The notes beneath the pieces are model-generated. The model did not search any database. It saw only the letters and a list, made by a program, of their open reading frames with translations, and was not told where the DNA came from. From contig JAOWCC010000019.1 in assembly GCA_030867875.1 (NCBI GenBank), positions 78,706,861-78,770,860 on the forward strand: DNA of 64,000 bases. The letters run 5' to 3'. The position numbers and the translations under genes were made by a program. This stretch comes from Actinernus sp. WN-2022 (taxonomy: Eukaryota; Cnidaria; Anthozoa; Actiniaria; Actinernidae). Positions 19,714-33,100 of this stretch are shown here, piece after piece. How positions within the stretch are numbered: the first letter of the stretch is position 1; each line of letters opens with the position of its first letter.

Positions 19714-20984
19714 TTAGTAACTGGATGACTGTAAATGATCTAGAAGTTTCCAGAGCTTCTATTTAGATTTCAGTCCCTTGGTTGTTTGTCAAAAGGTGAA
19801 CTGAACTGAACTGATGTTTCAACTTTACAGCTGCTAATAGCGATTCCTTCTCAGCGGTAGTAGTATAGTAGATTGTTGAAGCTGTAGTGTGATTTCCACG
19901 TAATTACCCCAAGCATATCAAGCATGACATTGAATTCATAAAGTAAAAATAAAACAATTAGATCCAACACGATAATAGCGACGAGGGTTTAGCAGGTGAA
20001 GAAGTAAAATATTTGTGTTTTTTTTGCTATCTTAATGCGGCAAGAGACAGCTTATTGCTCCTATGTTGAAAACAATTAAAGTTGTACCAAGACTGGAAAC
20101 GAGATCTATCGACAACAACAATAGAAACCATTTTACTTATGATGCAATACTTCAACTCTTTCATTCAGAAATACAACTGAACCATTATTACGAATTAATT
20201 TAGAACTGACTTGAAACTGATGATTCTCATAAACAACTGAAGCAAAACTGAAGAATCAATTCCCCAAAGACTTGAAGTAGGTAATATTGCATCACAGTAA
20301 AATAGTCTCGTGGAAATAGAAAGTACAAGTGACTCATCTATTTTCTGTCAAAGCCTTTTTCCATTTTATTGGCTTCATCGGCTGTCTCTCGCTCACAACT
20401 ATTAAAGTTCGCAGTGGAGGAAATGTAGCCAATTTAAACCCGAAAATGTGTATCCGTTTTAATCTAAAGCTCAGCCGGCGTTCTAGAAATCTTTCTTCAA
20501 TGAAAGGTATAAATATCCGAATTAAAATATAAATTGTCCAGGCTAGGCTTTAATAAAACCTTGACGTTTAATCTAAATCATTTCAAATCTTACAAAAACC
20601 AGCTGAAAAGCTGTTACGATTTGCATTACGAGAAAGCGACAAGTGAGCTTTCAAAACTATCACGCCCTCTGTACATTGAAATGGCTTACCCGTCATTATA
20701 TAGGCCTTTTGCACGAAACAGTCACGTGCTGATATATCGCTTCAATAACCTATGAATTGCGTTCCTGATCCCATGGGAAAGGCTTTACTGGATAGTAAAC
20801 AAACTTCAAAGCGCTGTTTTAGAAAGATCGACAATCGATTGGAGGTGGAAAATAGCATTTACAAACAGGTTTTGCTAATAACACTACCGATCTCGTACAA
20901 GTGCCTTTAAATAAATGAAGTTAGATTGTTTTACCATCCAGTATAACCACGTGATTGCATTCCTGCAATAGGCCCATTACTTTC

Positions 20985-21930
20985 AGACTTTTGCTACTTT
21001 TGGGGTGAGTCTCAAAACTACTTTTGCTACTTTTGGGGTGAGTCTCAAAACTACTTTTGGGGTGAGTCTCAAAACATTGTTCTGTGGGACTGCTCATTAC
21101 GCCGCCATTGTTCTGTGGGACTGCTACTGTAGCTATTCAAAATGACGCGGTAATAGACACGCGAAGGATCACATTTGAGAGTGGCTCTTTAATAATAATG
21201 TAAATACAAACATACAGAAAGAATCGTATACATAATTACGTCTATGGATAGAAGCTAATATTAGATAAATATATATTATGAATAAGCTAATTATAGATAA
21301 ATCTAATATTGATCTTCCAATATCAGACTTTTGCTACTTTTGGGGTGAGTCTCAAAACTCGGTTGTTTGATCCGTTCATGATAGTTCAAGCTGACGTAGA
21401 AATCGTCTTGTTTTCAAGCCTCAAATGTTTTTCAATTGCCACTCACTCGCTCAGTCACTAAGGTGTTAGCATGCCAGAGAGCCTGGAAAGGAGCTTGATG
21501 ATTGCAAGCGATTTTTGCTTTATTGAATATTTGAATATCGATATTAAAGTTTCATCAATCAATGTTTGAATTCACGTGCCTAACATTTTCATTACGGCAC
21601 CATTGTTCCGTGGGACTGCTCGTTACGGCACATTATTCAGTGGGTCTGCTCGTTATGACACCATTGTTCAGTGGGCCTGCTCATAACGGCACTAATGTTC
21701 CGTGGGACTGCTCGTTACGCCGCCATTGTTCTGTGGGACTGCTCATTAGCCGCCATTGTTCTGTGGGACTGCTACTGTAGCTATTCAAAATGACGTAATA
21801 GACACGCGAAGAATCACATTTCAGAGTGAATCTTTAATGTAAATACAAACATACAGAAATAATCGTATACATAATTACGTCTATATGGATAGAAGCTAAT
21901 ATTAGATAAGTATATATTATGAAGAAGTTA
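20985..21930 (+). repeat. tandem repeats and a ~180-bp local duplication
   Basis: ACTTTTGCTACTTTTGGGGT plus GAGTCTCAAAAC occurs at about 20988-21070 (three partial units) and again near 21326. A block from GTGGGACTGCTACTGTAGCT to the ATAGAAGCTAATATTAGATA stretch occurs at about 21105-21285 and 21753-21918. Between them, 21596-21775 carries about five units of CCATTGTTC(C/T)GTGGG + ACTGCTCGTTACGG. Confidence 0.75.
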
Positions 21931-22174
21931 ATTGATCTTTAAAACCGAGTGTTCTGATTGGTTATCGATAGACCTTTCCAGCGCTCTTATTGATTATAAC
22001 TATGACGTCATTAGTGCGCGAACAGGTATATTATTTTCTTATTTTATAACTGTACTCTTCGGGGATTTTTTATCAAATCAATTTTATACTAATAATACAA
22101 CATTAAAATGTAGAAAACTCACGATCATTTTTATATTATTGATGTAAAGTTGATCAAGGTAGCCTTGCTACAGA

Positions 22175-22516
22175 TAGAGCGGATTTCAATTGAGTGTCGG
22201 AAGTGTTTTGGTTTTGGCTACGCAATCACGGGAACCCCAAGCGTCTAGCCACAGGAGCAAGTGAAAACACAATGAGCCAATCATGAACTGAAGTAATTCA
22301 CGATTGGTTTTAGTTGAACCAATCACGAGGAAAAGTAAACGCAATCGTCGATACTGTCGCTAAAACAAAACCTGATTGCGTGATTGCGTTTGGTTTTAGT
22401 TTAGAACTTGATTGGCTGATAATTAGAAACATTTCTCACAGCCAATAGAAAAGCTAAGCAACGCAAAACCAAAGCAATCACTTGTTGCTTTCGACACTCA
22501 ATCGAAAACCGCTCTA
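22175..22516. repeat. MITE with GAGCGG ends, TA-flanked
   Basis: The left end TAGAGCGGATTTCAATTGAG and the right end CTCAATCGAAAACCGCTCTA are inverted. The interior is rich in CCAAT and AAACCAAA blocks in both orientations. The outer TA on both sides suggests a TA target duplication (Tc1/mariner-like). A second copy is at 55845-56099 and a fragment at 3029-3160. Confidence 0.75.
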
Positions 22517-22649
22517 TGACTTTTCAATCACAGCACTGATTGGTTCTCCAGTAATTCAGTTTTCAATCAACGCGCTCGGGATTTCCGGAAATTGTCGAAT
22601 GGATTCCGATGTTTAACCTACAGTTGTGCCAAAACTCAATCCGCATATG

Positions 22650-22800
22650 CGACAATAGCGATACTTCGTGTTGATAAACATTATAATTGTTATGCTAATG
22701 TGCCAACCATGATTCCAAAAGGCCGCTTTGTGTCAGGAACCAATGGATCTCTGGTTGGCACATTAATGACTGGATGAAGTGACAGTAAGTATCGCTATAG
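22650..22800. repeat. ~150-bp foldback element
   Basis: ATAGCGATACTT on the left pairs with AAGTATCGCTAT on the right. Inside, TAATGTGCCAACCA pairs with TGGTTGGCACATTA. Confidence 0.7.
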
Positions 22801-22897
22801 GGAACCCAAGTGGCAGTGCTGTCAGGCAATGATCAAAATGGTCGTGGGCTTCTGTATTTATAGCCTGCATCGCATCCGAACTAAACCCCGGTTAAGT

Positions 22898-23675
22898 CCG
22901 TCTGCGAAACAGCGACAGAAAGCTTGTTCTAGACCCCCAACGAAGTACCAGGATATATGTAGTCGATTCTGATTGGCTTTTACTAATGCTCATTCTTACA
23001 CGTCTTCTGACTGGCCATTCAACTCTCACCAGCCTGTCACCAGTGCGACTGATGGCTAATTTACATTTCAAAATATTTCGGCTTTTGTACACGTCGAGAA
23101 GAGCAATGATATTCGTACAATATCAGTTTGAAATCGAGATTCGTTTGCTAGAACAAGAACAGTTGACCGGAGTTGAGTTCGATGTGGCACATACTAGATA
23201 TTTCCAAGCTGCATGGGAGATTTCTTTGTGTGTTCCTCGAACGAGCATTTCGTCTAGCCACGTCTTCATCGGAGGCTACATTTCGTCGTGACAGATTCCA
23301 TTTAATGTGTTCGGTAAGTTTCCTTTCATGTCGCACTAAACCACGGGCAGCCTATTGCGTTACATTACTTCAAAACCTGACCCGAAATTGAAATAAACCT
23401 AACCTTTTCCGATAGTAAAACACAGGGAAACGACGACAGAGCTCGTCTAGGGCGAGAAATCTCAAGTAAACAGCTGACCACGTGCAAACGAACAGTTTCA
23501 ACCGAGCGGCCTCTGACTGCCCATCATAACAATCTTTGAGGCTGGTGACAGTTGAATGGCCAGTCAGAAGACGTGTAAGAATGAGCATTAGTAAAAACCA
23601 ATCAGAACGCGTACTGAAATCCAGGTACGCTGCTGGGGGTCACGGAACAAGCAAACCGTCGCTGGTTCGCAGACG
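22898..23675. repeat. ~780-bp inverted-repeat element
   Basis: The arms of about 145 bp share TACTAATGCTCATTCTTACA, CGTCTTCTGACTGGCCATTC and CAGCCTGTCACCAG (left, 22980-23045) with their inverses at about 23530-23600. The outer parts (CGTCTGCGAAACAGCGAC / GTCGCTGGTTCGCAGACG) also pair. The unique centre of about 480 bp has no recognisable gene. Confidence 0.75.
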
Positions 23676-24033
23676 ACAATAACCAGGTTTTGTTCGGATG
23701 AAACGCAGGCTACTGTATTTAATGCATTACTAATCTTTATATTTTAATGTAAGCATAAACAAAATATGAATCGTGATATCTAAGTGAGTGGGAAATGCAG
23801 TCTCGCGCTCATCACAAGGAACCATTCCTCTTTTAACATTCATTACCGAGGGACTAGAAATAAACATAGCAAGATCCCAATCAGATTTCATTGAAATGTG
23901 AAGTCGCTCAATATTAGACACTTGGCTTGACTGTGCACTTGACGATTACTGAATTACCCCGAAAACACGGGCTGAAAACGTACATTGCGCATGCGTGTGA
24001 TGTACAAGATTTACACTACGCTGAACTCGTGTT

Positions 24034-24176
24034 TTACGTCGAGCTGACTCCAATGGCAGCCACTCTGTCTCGTACCCGGCATGTCTTGATGAGTTTCATT
24101 GTCAAGAAATCAATGAACTCCAGCACTGTGAGAACACTCATACCCAAGAACAGACCAAGGTAACCTCCGATTGCAC
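24034..24176 (-). CDS. gene B exon 6 (TM2, C-terminus)
   Basis: 143 bp from acceptor TTGTTGTAG to TAA at 24034-24036. The pore and TM2 are as in gene A; the tail is five residues shorter and differs in sequence. Confidence 0.88.
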
Positions 24177-27100
24177 CTACAATAACAACAACATTATTTT
24201 TCGCATTATTGGCACATTACAAACAATAAATACCCTACGAAACTGGTGCTTCTGTAGTATCAAGCAGATGTAAAACTGAGAATGATGACGCTGAATGTGC
24301 TTTAAGTTGTTGCTTTATGTTATTACTCACCAATTAGCGCCCAGTCATCCACAGCCGGCCGCTGTTCAATGACGTCATAACTGAGCTCTTCAAAGTAAAC
24401 ATCGAGTGTTGCCACATTTTCCCTGAAATAAACAATACACAAATGTGGCTTACAATGAATAGTCAATGTACTAAAGTGTATTTCACTACAATTGTTTCTA
24501 CCTTCAGCAGATCAGTGTGTGACTCGTGCGTTCTTCACTTTCTGTTCTCGAAAACTCCTACAATAGTCTAATGGTAGATAAATAGATAGATAGTTTATGT
24601 AAACATAGTACCAAAATGGCAAACTCGTGGATGTACAGTTTATATTAGTGTGTTATCACGGGAAACATTTGGAAATATTCAAAGCCTAACCTATTCTACC
24701 TACCAGACCGATTATCATTGTGTACATATACCTACCTGGTGACATTTATGTGTTTCCTACATGTAGTACCTACCTGACCTGTTAGCCTGGCATTAAAAAT
24801 ATCACGTGACCGATGACGTAATCGTTACGACATCACCACCAAGTGATTTATGGGGACACAAAACCCTGTATGTCAAAGTTTGAGTTAGGTATGAAAACGT
24901 ACAAGCGTTTCACGTCACTACCGGTGCATGAGCACACACATCTCCTATATGGTTAACAGAGCTGCTCCCTCATGTATAAACACGGTAGCGGTAACTTTAC
25001 AGTTAGTAGCAAGAAGGGAACCGGCGATGAGGGCTTGAGCAACGTCACTTCCAACAGCAATTAATGTTCCACATGGATGTTCAATTATTAATTAAATGAA
25101 ACATCGATTACTATTATCACTTCGCATTCCAAGCATTCCATTCTGCTAACATCTTAGTGAGTGAGTGAGCGAGTGACACGATTTCCCCAACCATCCAGAT
25201 AACTCGTTTCTGCGCTTGCGCGCATCCACGAGTTAAAAATTACATTGTAGCCAAAAGACTGCATGAATTGCGAAATCTAAAAATTGAATACAGTTGTGTA
25301 ATATAAAAATACTAAAACTTAACACATAGTAAAAATTAATTTCGGAATTGAAAACTACTGATGGTCTATTCTAATTATTTACTGTGTACATGCAATTCTC
25401 CTGAATACAAGAATATACATGTACAGCTACTTCTACTGTGCTACTGCTATTGCTGCTGCTACTTATGATCAGTGCTGCTGCTTAGGTCTAAATAGCTTTC
25501 GTTAATCCAGGAAGGTTAATAAAATAACTAAATAACTAGATAATTATATATATCATTGTGTACGATCAATCTCGACAAATGCCGCCCCCCACATACACAC
25601 ATACATCCCCCGTCTGCCCACTAAATGTCTCAACAGTAGAGGAACAACGGATGCATACGCACACATAAGGAACAACACTCCCGAGACCGACCGTATATGC
25701 ATATAGAGGCATTAGGTAACATAACCCAAGGTCCATCAATAGTGCCTAAAAGACAATGCTAAATAATGAATGTCTCAAAGTACTTGGGTGTTGTAGGTGA
25801 ATAAAAGGGTGCATAAATCACTGGAGGACAAGAACTGAGAAAACGGATGAACCAGAGGACGCAGAAGCGGCGCAAATGCAGTATCCACTCAAATGAGCAA
25901 ATACGTATCCACAGCATCCTCACGACTCCCGCCTCCCATATTAAATCCATCTTCCCATACAGTGAATAAGTGCAGGTGCAAGTGCAAATAAACAAATTAC
26001 TATGCAATATTTACAGTCTCTTCAAGTAAGATGGTGGTGAAGTTGTAAAGAGAGTTTCGTCAGTGAAGTACCTCGGAGTACACCTTGACGAATGTTTAAC
26101 ATGGAATACTCATATCGAAAAACTCACAAAGAAAATATCATCTGGTCTTGGTGCGCTTAAATGCATGAAGCCATTTGTTCCTTTTGCGACTCTCTTAAGT
26201 GTTTATAGGGCATTAATTCAGCCCCACTTTGACTATTGTAGCTGCATATGGGGAAACGTAAACCAAGGACTCTCTGACAAGTTACAAAAACTACAAAACA
26301 GAGCAGCCCGCATACTAACTGGTCTACCATTCCATACCCATGTTGACGAGCTACTGAGTAACCTAGGGTGGAAAAGACTAGAATCTCAAAGGGCCATTCA
26401 AAAAGCAGTCATGGTTTATAAAGCACTGCACGGCCTTGCACCCGAGTATATGACTAAAATGTTCGAAAGAAGAACCGAAGCTATCCAATATAATCTCAGA
26501 GGCTCGTCGACTAAAATCTCCTTTCCTCGTCCGCGCACAAACTTCGGTAAAAAATGCTTTCGTTTTGACGGGGCAAAGATATGGAATGCACTGCCCGAGG
26601 ATGTCAGAGCCTCCGATAAAATAAGTAATTTTAAGAAAAGATTATCTATATTGTAACCTAACTTCCCTATTTTTAACTACCATACTTCAACACACGACAT
26701 TCATGTAAAACAGTAGGCATATTTTATTTTTTACAATCTCTGTATTTTGTAATTGTTTTATGCTATTACTGATGTTTACTCGTGTATAAATAAAGTGTAT
26801 GTATGGACATTTCATAGCCCGTATTGCTACTATTGCAGCTGATTGGAAAGAGTTTTCTGTGGTGGCCCCAACGGCTGCCCTTGGAAGAAGGTTCCACATC
26901 CTTTAATACAACTCGTGGGAAAAAGGAGTACCGGTAGCACACGATGTTAGTTGTGACTTGCCGTTAAGTGTAAGAGTGTGATCGAGCTAGTCTTGTTGTT
27001 GGAATTATGCATGATGGAATGATTATGTTACCCATGCCCCAATGGATCTTGTAGAACATCGATGGATCTTGTAGAACTACTGCTACTCGTGATCAGTGCT

Positions 27101-30100
27101 GCTAGTGCTGTTGCTATTACTACTACTACTGGTTACTACTACTGCTCACTGCTACTATTACTGCTAAGAGAATATTTTTGAGTGCGTGAAGATTGAACTC
27201 AGTTATATTAAATAAACTCAATATGAAAGCAAAGAGAGTATCTGCAGTTCCTTCATTTGTTTAGATGTTGGTACCTGAAAAACTCTTTCTTTTCCTTTGT
27301 TGTTCTGTTGTTGAAGGTTTCAAATGATTTTCCAGGGATGCCACCTTTGCCGATTGGAATGCTGCGCGCAAACGCGTTGTCGATTGCCGACGCGTAGGAC
27401 AGCTTCGTTTCGTATTTCATGATATTGCAAGGAACAGGACAATACTGGATGACACAGTCTGCCACTTCATCAGGAAAGTTCTCTGCAGAACAAGAAAGCA
27501 ATCAGTTCTCACACATCAGCTATTTCAATAAATGTTACCCGCAACAGCCAACAGTTTGGCCGATAGACTTTTCTCATGCGGCGACCATGTTGGAATAAAA
27601 CCATTGATAATGCCCGTACAGCCTCGGTTAAACACGTTTGAGAACGAGGCTGGGCGGACAAGAACAATGGTTTTATTCCAGGAGACACTCGTCGTAGCTG
27701 CTAAATAGATATTTCACCATTCGTGTTTTTGGTGTGGGATTCATTTCGCCGCCTTTTTGCTGGTAACATCACACAGCTAGGAATTACCTTATACAATTTG
27801 AATCTTACCATAGAACTTTGGGTAGATGCATTCGAATGTGTCTTTTAGCGAGCAGAGAGGAACTCCATCTGAAAATAAAACATTTCAAGTATTTTTGGTA
27901 AATTATAAGACAATACATGTTGCATTCATCATGATTTGGGCAACATCAAATGCACAACATCAAGCTCAAGCTGTTGTTATGCGGGATAATTTACAAGCGT
28001 CTGATTCATCAAGCTGAACATCCAAGATGACATTGTACCTTAGAATTTACACACAGTAAACGGTGGTGCATAGCACCCGTTTGTACGAAATGGCTCAAAT
28101 TGCGCACATGTAAATTTGATGTCGGTGGTTTCAAAGTTTTCAAACAATTGAAAAGTGTTTCCCAGCTGAAACATCAATTTAATCAAACTATAGCGCACCA
28201 TAGCTAATGATCATTAATCCAAATTCTTCCATTACGCTGTCTTTTCATAAAATGCATTGAAAAAGTATTGACATCACTTTATTTGTTTATTCCAATTGGA
28301 ATCAGAAAACTGGAAAGGTTCTTAGCGTGTCGTCATTTGAGAAACTGCCGTCTACAAATGTGCAGAGTCCCACCAGAGGAGGATCCAGTAGTATCCCGAC
28401 ATGCATTGCGACTTAAGATATATTATCATTCCAGGCGTGATGTAATCAATTGTCTTCAGCCTTCAAACTGTAATGGTGGCTACGGTGTTTCGTCCTGTCC
28501 GTGAAGCGTGAGAGCAATCAGCTTCACTTTTGAAGCATACCTACTTGTTATACGACCACTGCATCTCACAGGAGGATTGTATTATTTCAGTAGTAGGCTT
28601 TAGGTGTATAGAGCTTGGTTGTCGGTAAGTTCACGTGAGTTTAGCGGCTTCACGGCTGGTTTGTTTGGCGATTGGCGTATTTTCCCACTGAACAGAAGCT
28701 CATTTGAAGCCAAAAGAAGAGCCAGAGGCCTCCATCGATATTCTAACAGTTAACGAATGCGTATATTTGGCTTTGAAGTATATAGAAGTACAGCCTTTAA
28801 AGTGCAAGTATCATGGCAACATTTTTTTTATATATTGTACTATTGTGTTTGTTTCTCACAAAAAGATATTAATCTTGCAGATTTGTAACATTTCTGGCAT
28901 TTAATCCCTAATTTTGGATAGTTTTCATGGATCCTTTGACGTCATAAGATGAATCAACTCCCTCCCTTGAGAAAACTACTAGAATAGAATCCCGTAGGTT
29001 TTCATTGTGATGTTAGATAAACGTTACAGTTTTATTAGGAGCTCGCGCACCTAGTTAAATGCGGTTACGATAGTTAGTCGCGAGAATATACGTCGCCAGA
29101 GTTTGACCGTTAAAATCAGTTTAACAAATTGAAGTTAGTTTTTTATGTGTCTGTCCTAATATTGACAATGATTTTCGTCATAACATGGTCAAAATAGCTG
29201 TGGATCCACGAGGCGTCTTCGCCAAGTGGATCCACAGCTATTTTGACCATGTTATGACGAAAATCATTGTCAATATTAGGACAGACACATAAAAAACTTA
29301 CTTCAATTTGTTTTTACAACAACAAAACACTTTTAGCTTCAAACGAGTGTGTACAAACTGCCTTTCGAGTCGAAAAGTCCAAAACGTAAACACGTCTTTC
29401 TGCTTTCCCGAGCTCTATAAAAATACATAATCTACTCTAAACTGTTTGTTTCTACTTAAGAACGTTATGTAAGTATCCTGAATAAGAGATTTTAATCACG
29501 AACTAGAAGATTATGTATTTAATTCAAGACAATTTCTCAGTTCTAGTTCTAAAAGATCGGTAGAACTTGTCACAAAGTCAATCACAAATTAGCCGAAAAT
29601 GCTTTGTTCGACTCTAGAGAAAGTTTGACTCACCGAAGTTTGACTCACCGATTAACTTTTCCCAGTGATGAAATGCTTTTAAAATCCTCATCTTCTTGAT
29701 TTTTGGAACAGATGTGTACACAACCTGAATTCACAAATCTCTGCAAAGCCCGCTTCGAAAGCCGGCCGCGCGTCTGTTAAAATATTGCATATGAAAATTA
29801 GCCAATCAGATTGCGAGAAAATTGGCGGTTGTTGTAAAATGGTTGTTGGAGCTTCGGAATAAAGACATCTTAACTCTACTCGTCTCGTATTCTACATTGG
29901 TGGCAGCGAAAATCAGGGAAACCAGCTGGATAAAATGGCTTCAGAAGAAGAATTGAGAGAAGAAGTTTAACGACTAACTCACCGCTTGGCAGAACTAGAG
30001 TCGAGAGATGTAGAACCGTCCTCCGCGGCCTCTGCAGAACCCAAAATCATCTCGGTGGCAAAGCCAGACACTTTCTCCGGGTCGGAGGGGGGCTCTGAAG

Positions 30101-33100
30101 ACTGGTTGAGACATTTTGAGCTTTGTGCAGAGATAAACAAATGGAGTGAGGTGCAGCGGAGACAGCAGTTGGCCGTGGCTTTACGCGGTAGGGCTCAGCA
30201 AGTGTACACGACTTTGCCGGTAGCAGCAACAAACTCCAGCTACAAAGAATTGGTATCTGCACTCAAATCAAGACTGCAACCAGAACAACAGAGGGAAACG
30301 TACAAGTTGACATTTGCAAGCCGCTACAGGAAGAGAGGTGAGAATCTTGTGGACCTGGCAACCGACCTACGGCATTTAGCCTTGCGTGCTTTTCCAAACA
30401 GAAACGGCGAGACAATCGAAGAAGAGCTGGTCGATCAGTTCATCAGCGCACTGGACTCCAAAGAATTACGCCTTACAATTAGCCAAACAATTCCCAAGGC
30501 TTTGGACGAATCGCTGTATATTGCACTCCGACTGGAGACTCTTTTGATAGTGGAAAAACAAAAGAGTTCAACAACAAACATGGCAGCTTCAGGAATTGAT
30601 CCCCATTCTCATATGGAGACCACTGACATGAATTACGCGGGCACCAACGTCCAGTCCCCTCCAGCGTGGGCCAAGGTTTTTCTTGACAAACAGGCTGGAA
30701 TTTTAGAGAAGATTTTGGAGATGAGTCAACGAGGTGGTAGAAGCGATGATAGGAGCGTTGAATGTTATTACTTTCGACGAAGGGGGCATATAAAGAGGGA
30801 CTGCCTAAAGAAGAAGAAGGAAGATGAGCGAAGAAGACAAGAGCAGGGAAACGGGGACAGGGCGGGGCCACAAATGCAGTGATCTCGTCCGCTACAGCTG
30901 GAATACACGAGACATCAAAGAAGCTGCTGGGGAATGCTGTGCTAGTTGATTGTCTGGTAAATGGTATTGAGGTTCGAGCATTGGTGGATACTGGCGAGAT
31001 TTGTTCCAAAGAATTCGGAAGAAAGACACAGCAATCCATTCTTCTAAGACACCGATCCTCGGGGCTAACAATACTGAACTAGATGTAGTTGGAATTACAG
31101 AAGTGACAATACAGCTTCTTGACGTAGAGGTTCAACAGGACGTACAGGTATCGGCACAAACCTAGCACAGGATATGTTAATTGGCGTGGATTTCCTGAGA
31201 CCAAACCGGTATGTCATAGATTTTGAGAAAGGAACATTGTCTGTCGGAGAGAGGGGGGACGGGACTAATTTACAAGAATAGTTGGGAGGCCTTCAGGGTA
31301 GCAGTCAACTATAATACCCCCTAAGTCGATGATCAACATTCCATGCAAAGGTGTTTAAAGGGAGCACTGTGGAGAGAATGGTGGGAATATTGGAATCGGA
31401 ACCAAAATTCGAAAATCGATATTCCACTGCATGGCATTTTGAAGGTTGTAGCCAAAGTAGCTAAGGGCATGATTCCAGTAAGGGTCTTCAATCCAACATC
31501 AGAACCCGCTCGAATTTATCGTGAAGTACAATAGGCGAGTTGTGGCCTCTACGGGAGGGAAAGTAAAATGGTGCTACAGAGTCAAACCCAGCATGTTACT
31601 ACCTCGTGGAATCCGAGGAGAACGGGAAATCGAAGCAAGGGGCTTTTCATTGTAGAGTGGGTCAAGAAAAAGAATGGGGGCTTCTAAGAGAGGAAATGGC
31701 CAGGCTTTTACCCATATGAAAATCTGTCAGATGAAGTCAAAAGCAGCATTCATGAAATATTCGCGAGACATCATGAAGTTGTGTCGAGAGGACCAACCGA
31801 TCTGGGGGAAGTCACAGCGGGGAAACATCGAATTCACACTGGAAGTTCTGCCCCTATCAAGGTTCCACCACGCAGAATTGCCTTCCACCGAAGAGGAGAA
31901 ATACAGAATGAAGTGCGGAAGATGCTGTCTAACGATGTGATGGAAGAGTCAAGTTCGCCTTGGAATTCTCCAATAGTTTTAGTAGCCAAGAAAGATGGCA
32001 CGAAAAGGTTCTGCATAGATTATCACAAACTCAACGAGATTACGAAAAGGGACGTTTATCCCTTACCGCGTTGTGACGAAATCTTAGGAGCACTGGCTGG
32101 CTCTGCCTATTTCTCCCACTTAGACTTGGTGAAGGGTTACTGGCAGATAAGCGTAGCAGAGGAAGATTGTGAAAAGACAGCTTTTTCGACTCCCGATGGT
32201 CACTACCAATTCAGACGGATGCCGTTCGGCTTGACCAATGCACCTGCAACTTTCCAAAGGGCCATGAATTCCATCTTAAATGGATTGACTTGGAAAGACT
32301 GCCTGGTCTATCTCGATGACATCGTTATCTTTGCAAGAAGTTTAGAAGAGCATAACAGGAAATTAGAGGATGTGTTAGACGGCCTTGGCAACGTTGGATT
32401 GAAACTTAACCCCAAGAAATGCCAGTTACTGAACGAAGAGACCACGTTGCTGGGGAACGTAGTATCAAAGGAAGGTATCACCACGGATCCTGAAAAAGTC
32501 AAAGTGATGAAAGAATGGCCAGTCCCTTGTAGTATCTCTGAATTACGTTCGTTCCTTGGCTGCTCTGGATACTACAGACAATTCATTGAGAATTATGCGG
32601 AGATAGCTGAACCACTCTACAGCTTAGAAAAGAAGAATACCATCTTCAAATGGTCGGATGAATGTCAGGCTGCATTTCACAAGCTGAAGAGTAATTTAGT
32701 CGAAGCGCCGGTCCTGGCTTATCCACATTTTAACGAACCATTCTTCTTAGACACAGACGTTTGTGATGCCAGTATAGGAGCCGTGCTGTCCCAAGTCCAT
32801 GATGGAGAGGAGAAAGTGATAGCTTATGCAGCCAAAGCCTTCAGTAAACCTGAGCGTAATTACAGCACTACCAGAAAAGAGCTCTTAGCGATGGTCTGAG
32901 CGATGGAACACTTTGAACCGTATCTTTTGGGATGCAAGTTTACTGTTCGCACCGATCATCATGCACTGGTGTGGTTGCGCAGATTCAAGAACCCCAAGGG
33001 GCAAGTTGCTAGGTGGCTAGAGAAGTTTCAAGTTTTCAAGTTTTTTTATTTTCACACTGTTTACATGATATATAATAGGTACAAATAATTAATTACAGAT

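Larger units (their letters stand above)
19714..24033. other. intergenic region between the two channel genes
   Basis: The 5' flank of gene A (19714 to about 20990) shows nothing recognisable. Beyond it lie tandem repeats and a local duplication (20990-21930) and three inverted-repeat elements (22175-23675), listed separately. No promoter elements can be named with confidence. Confidence 0.5.

Noticed and set aside
28268..28504. A possible exon in gene B intron 2
   Set aside because: The frame has more even base usage, but it has no good acceptor/donor pair in phase and no counterpart in gene A.
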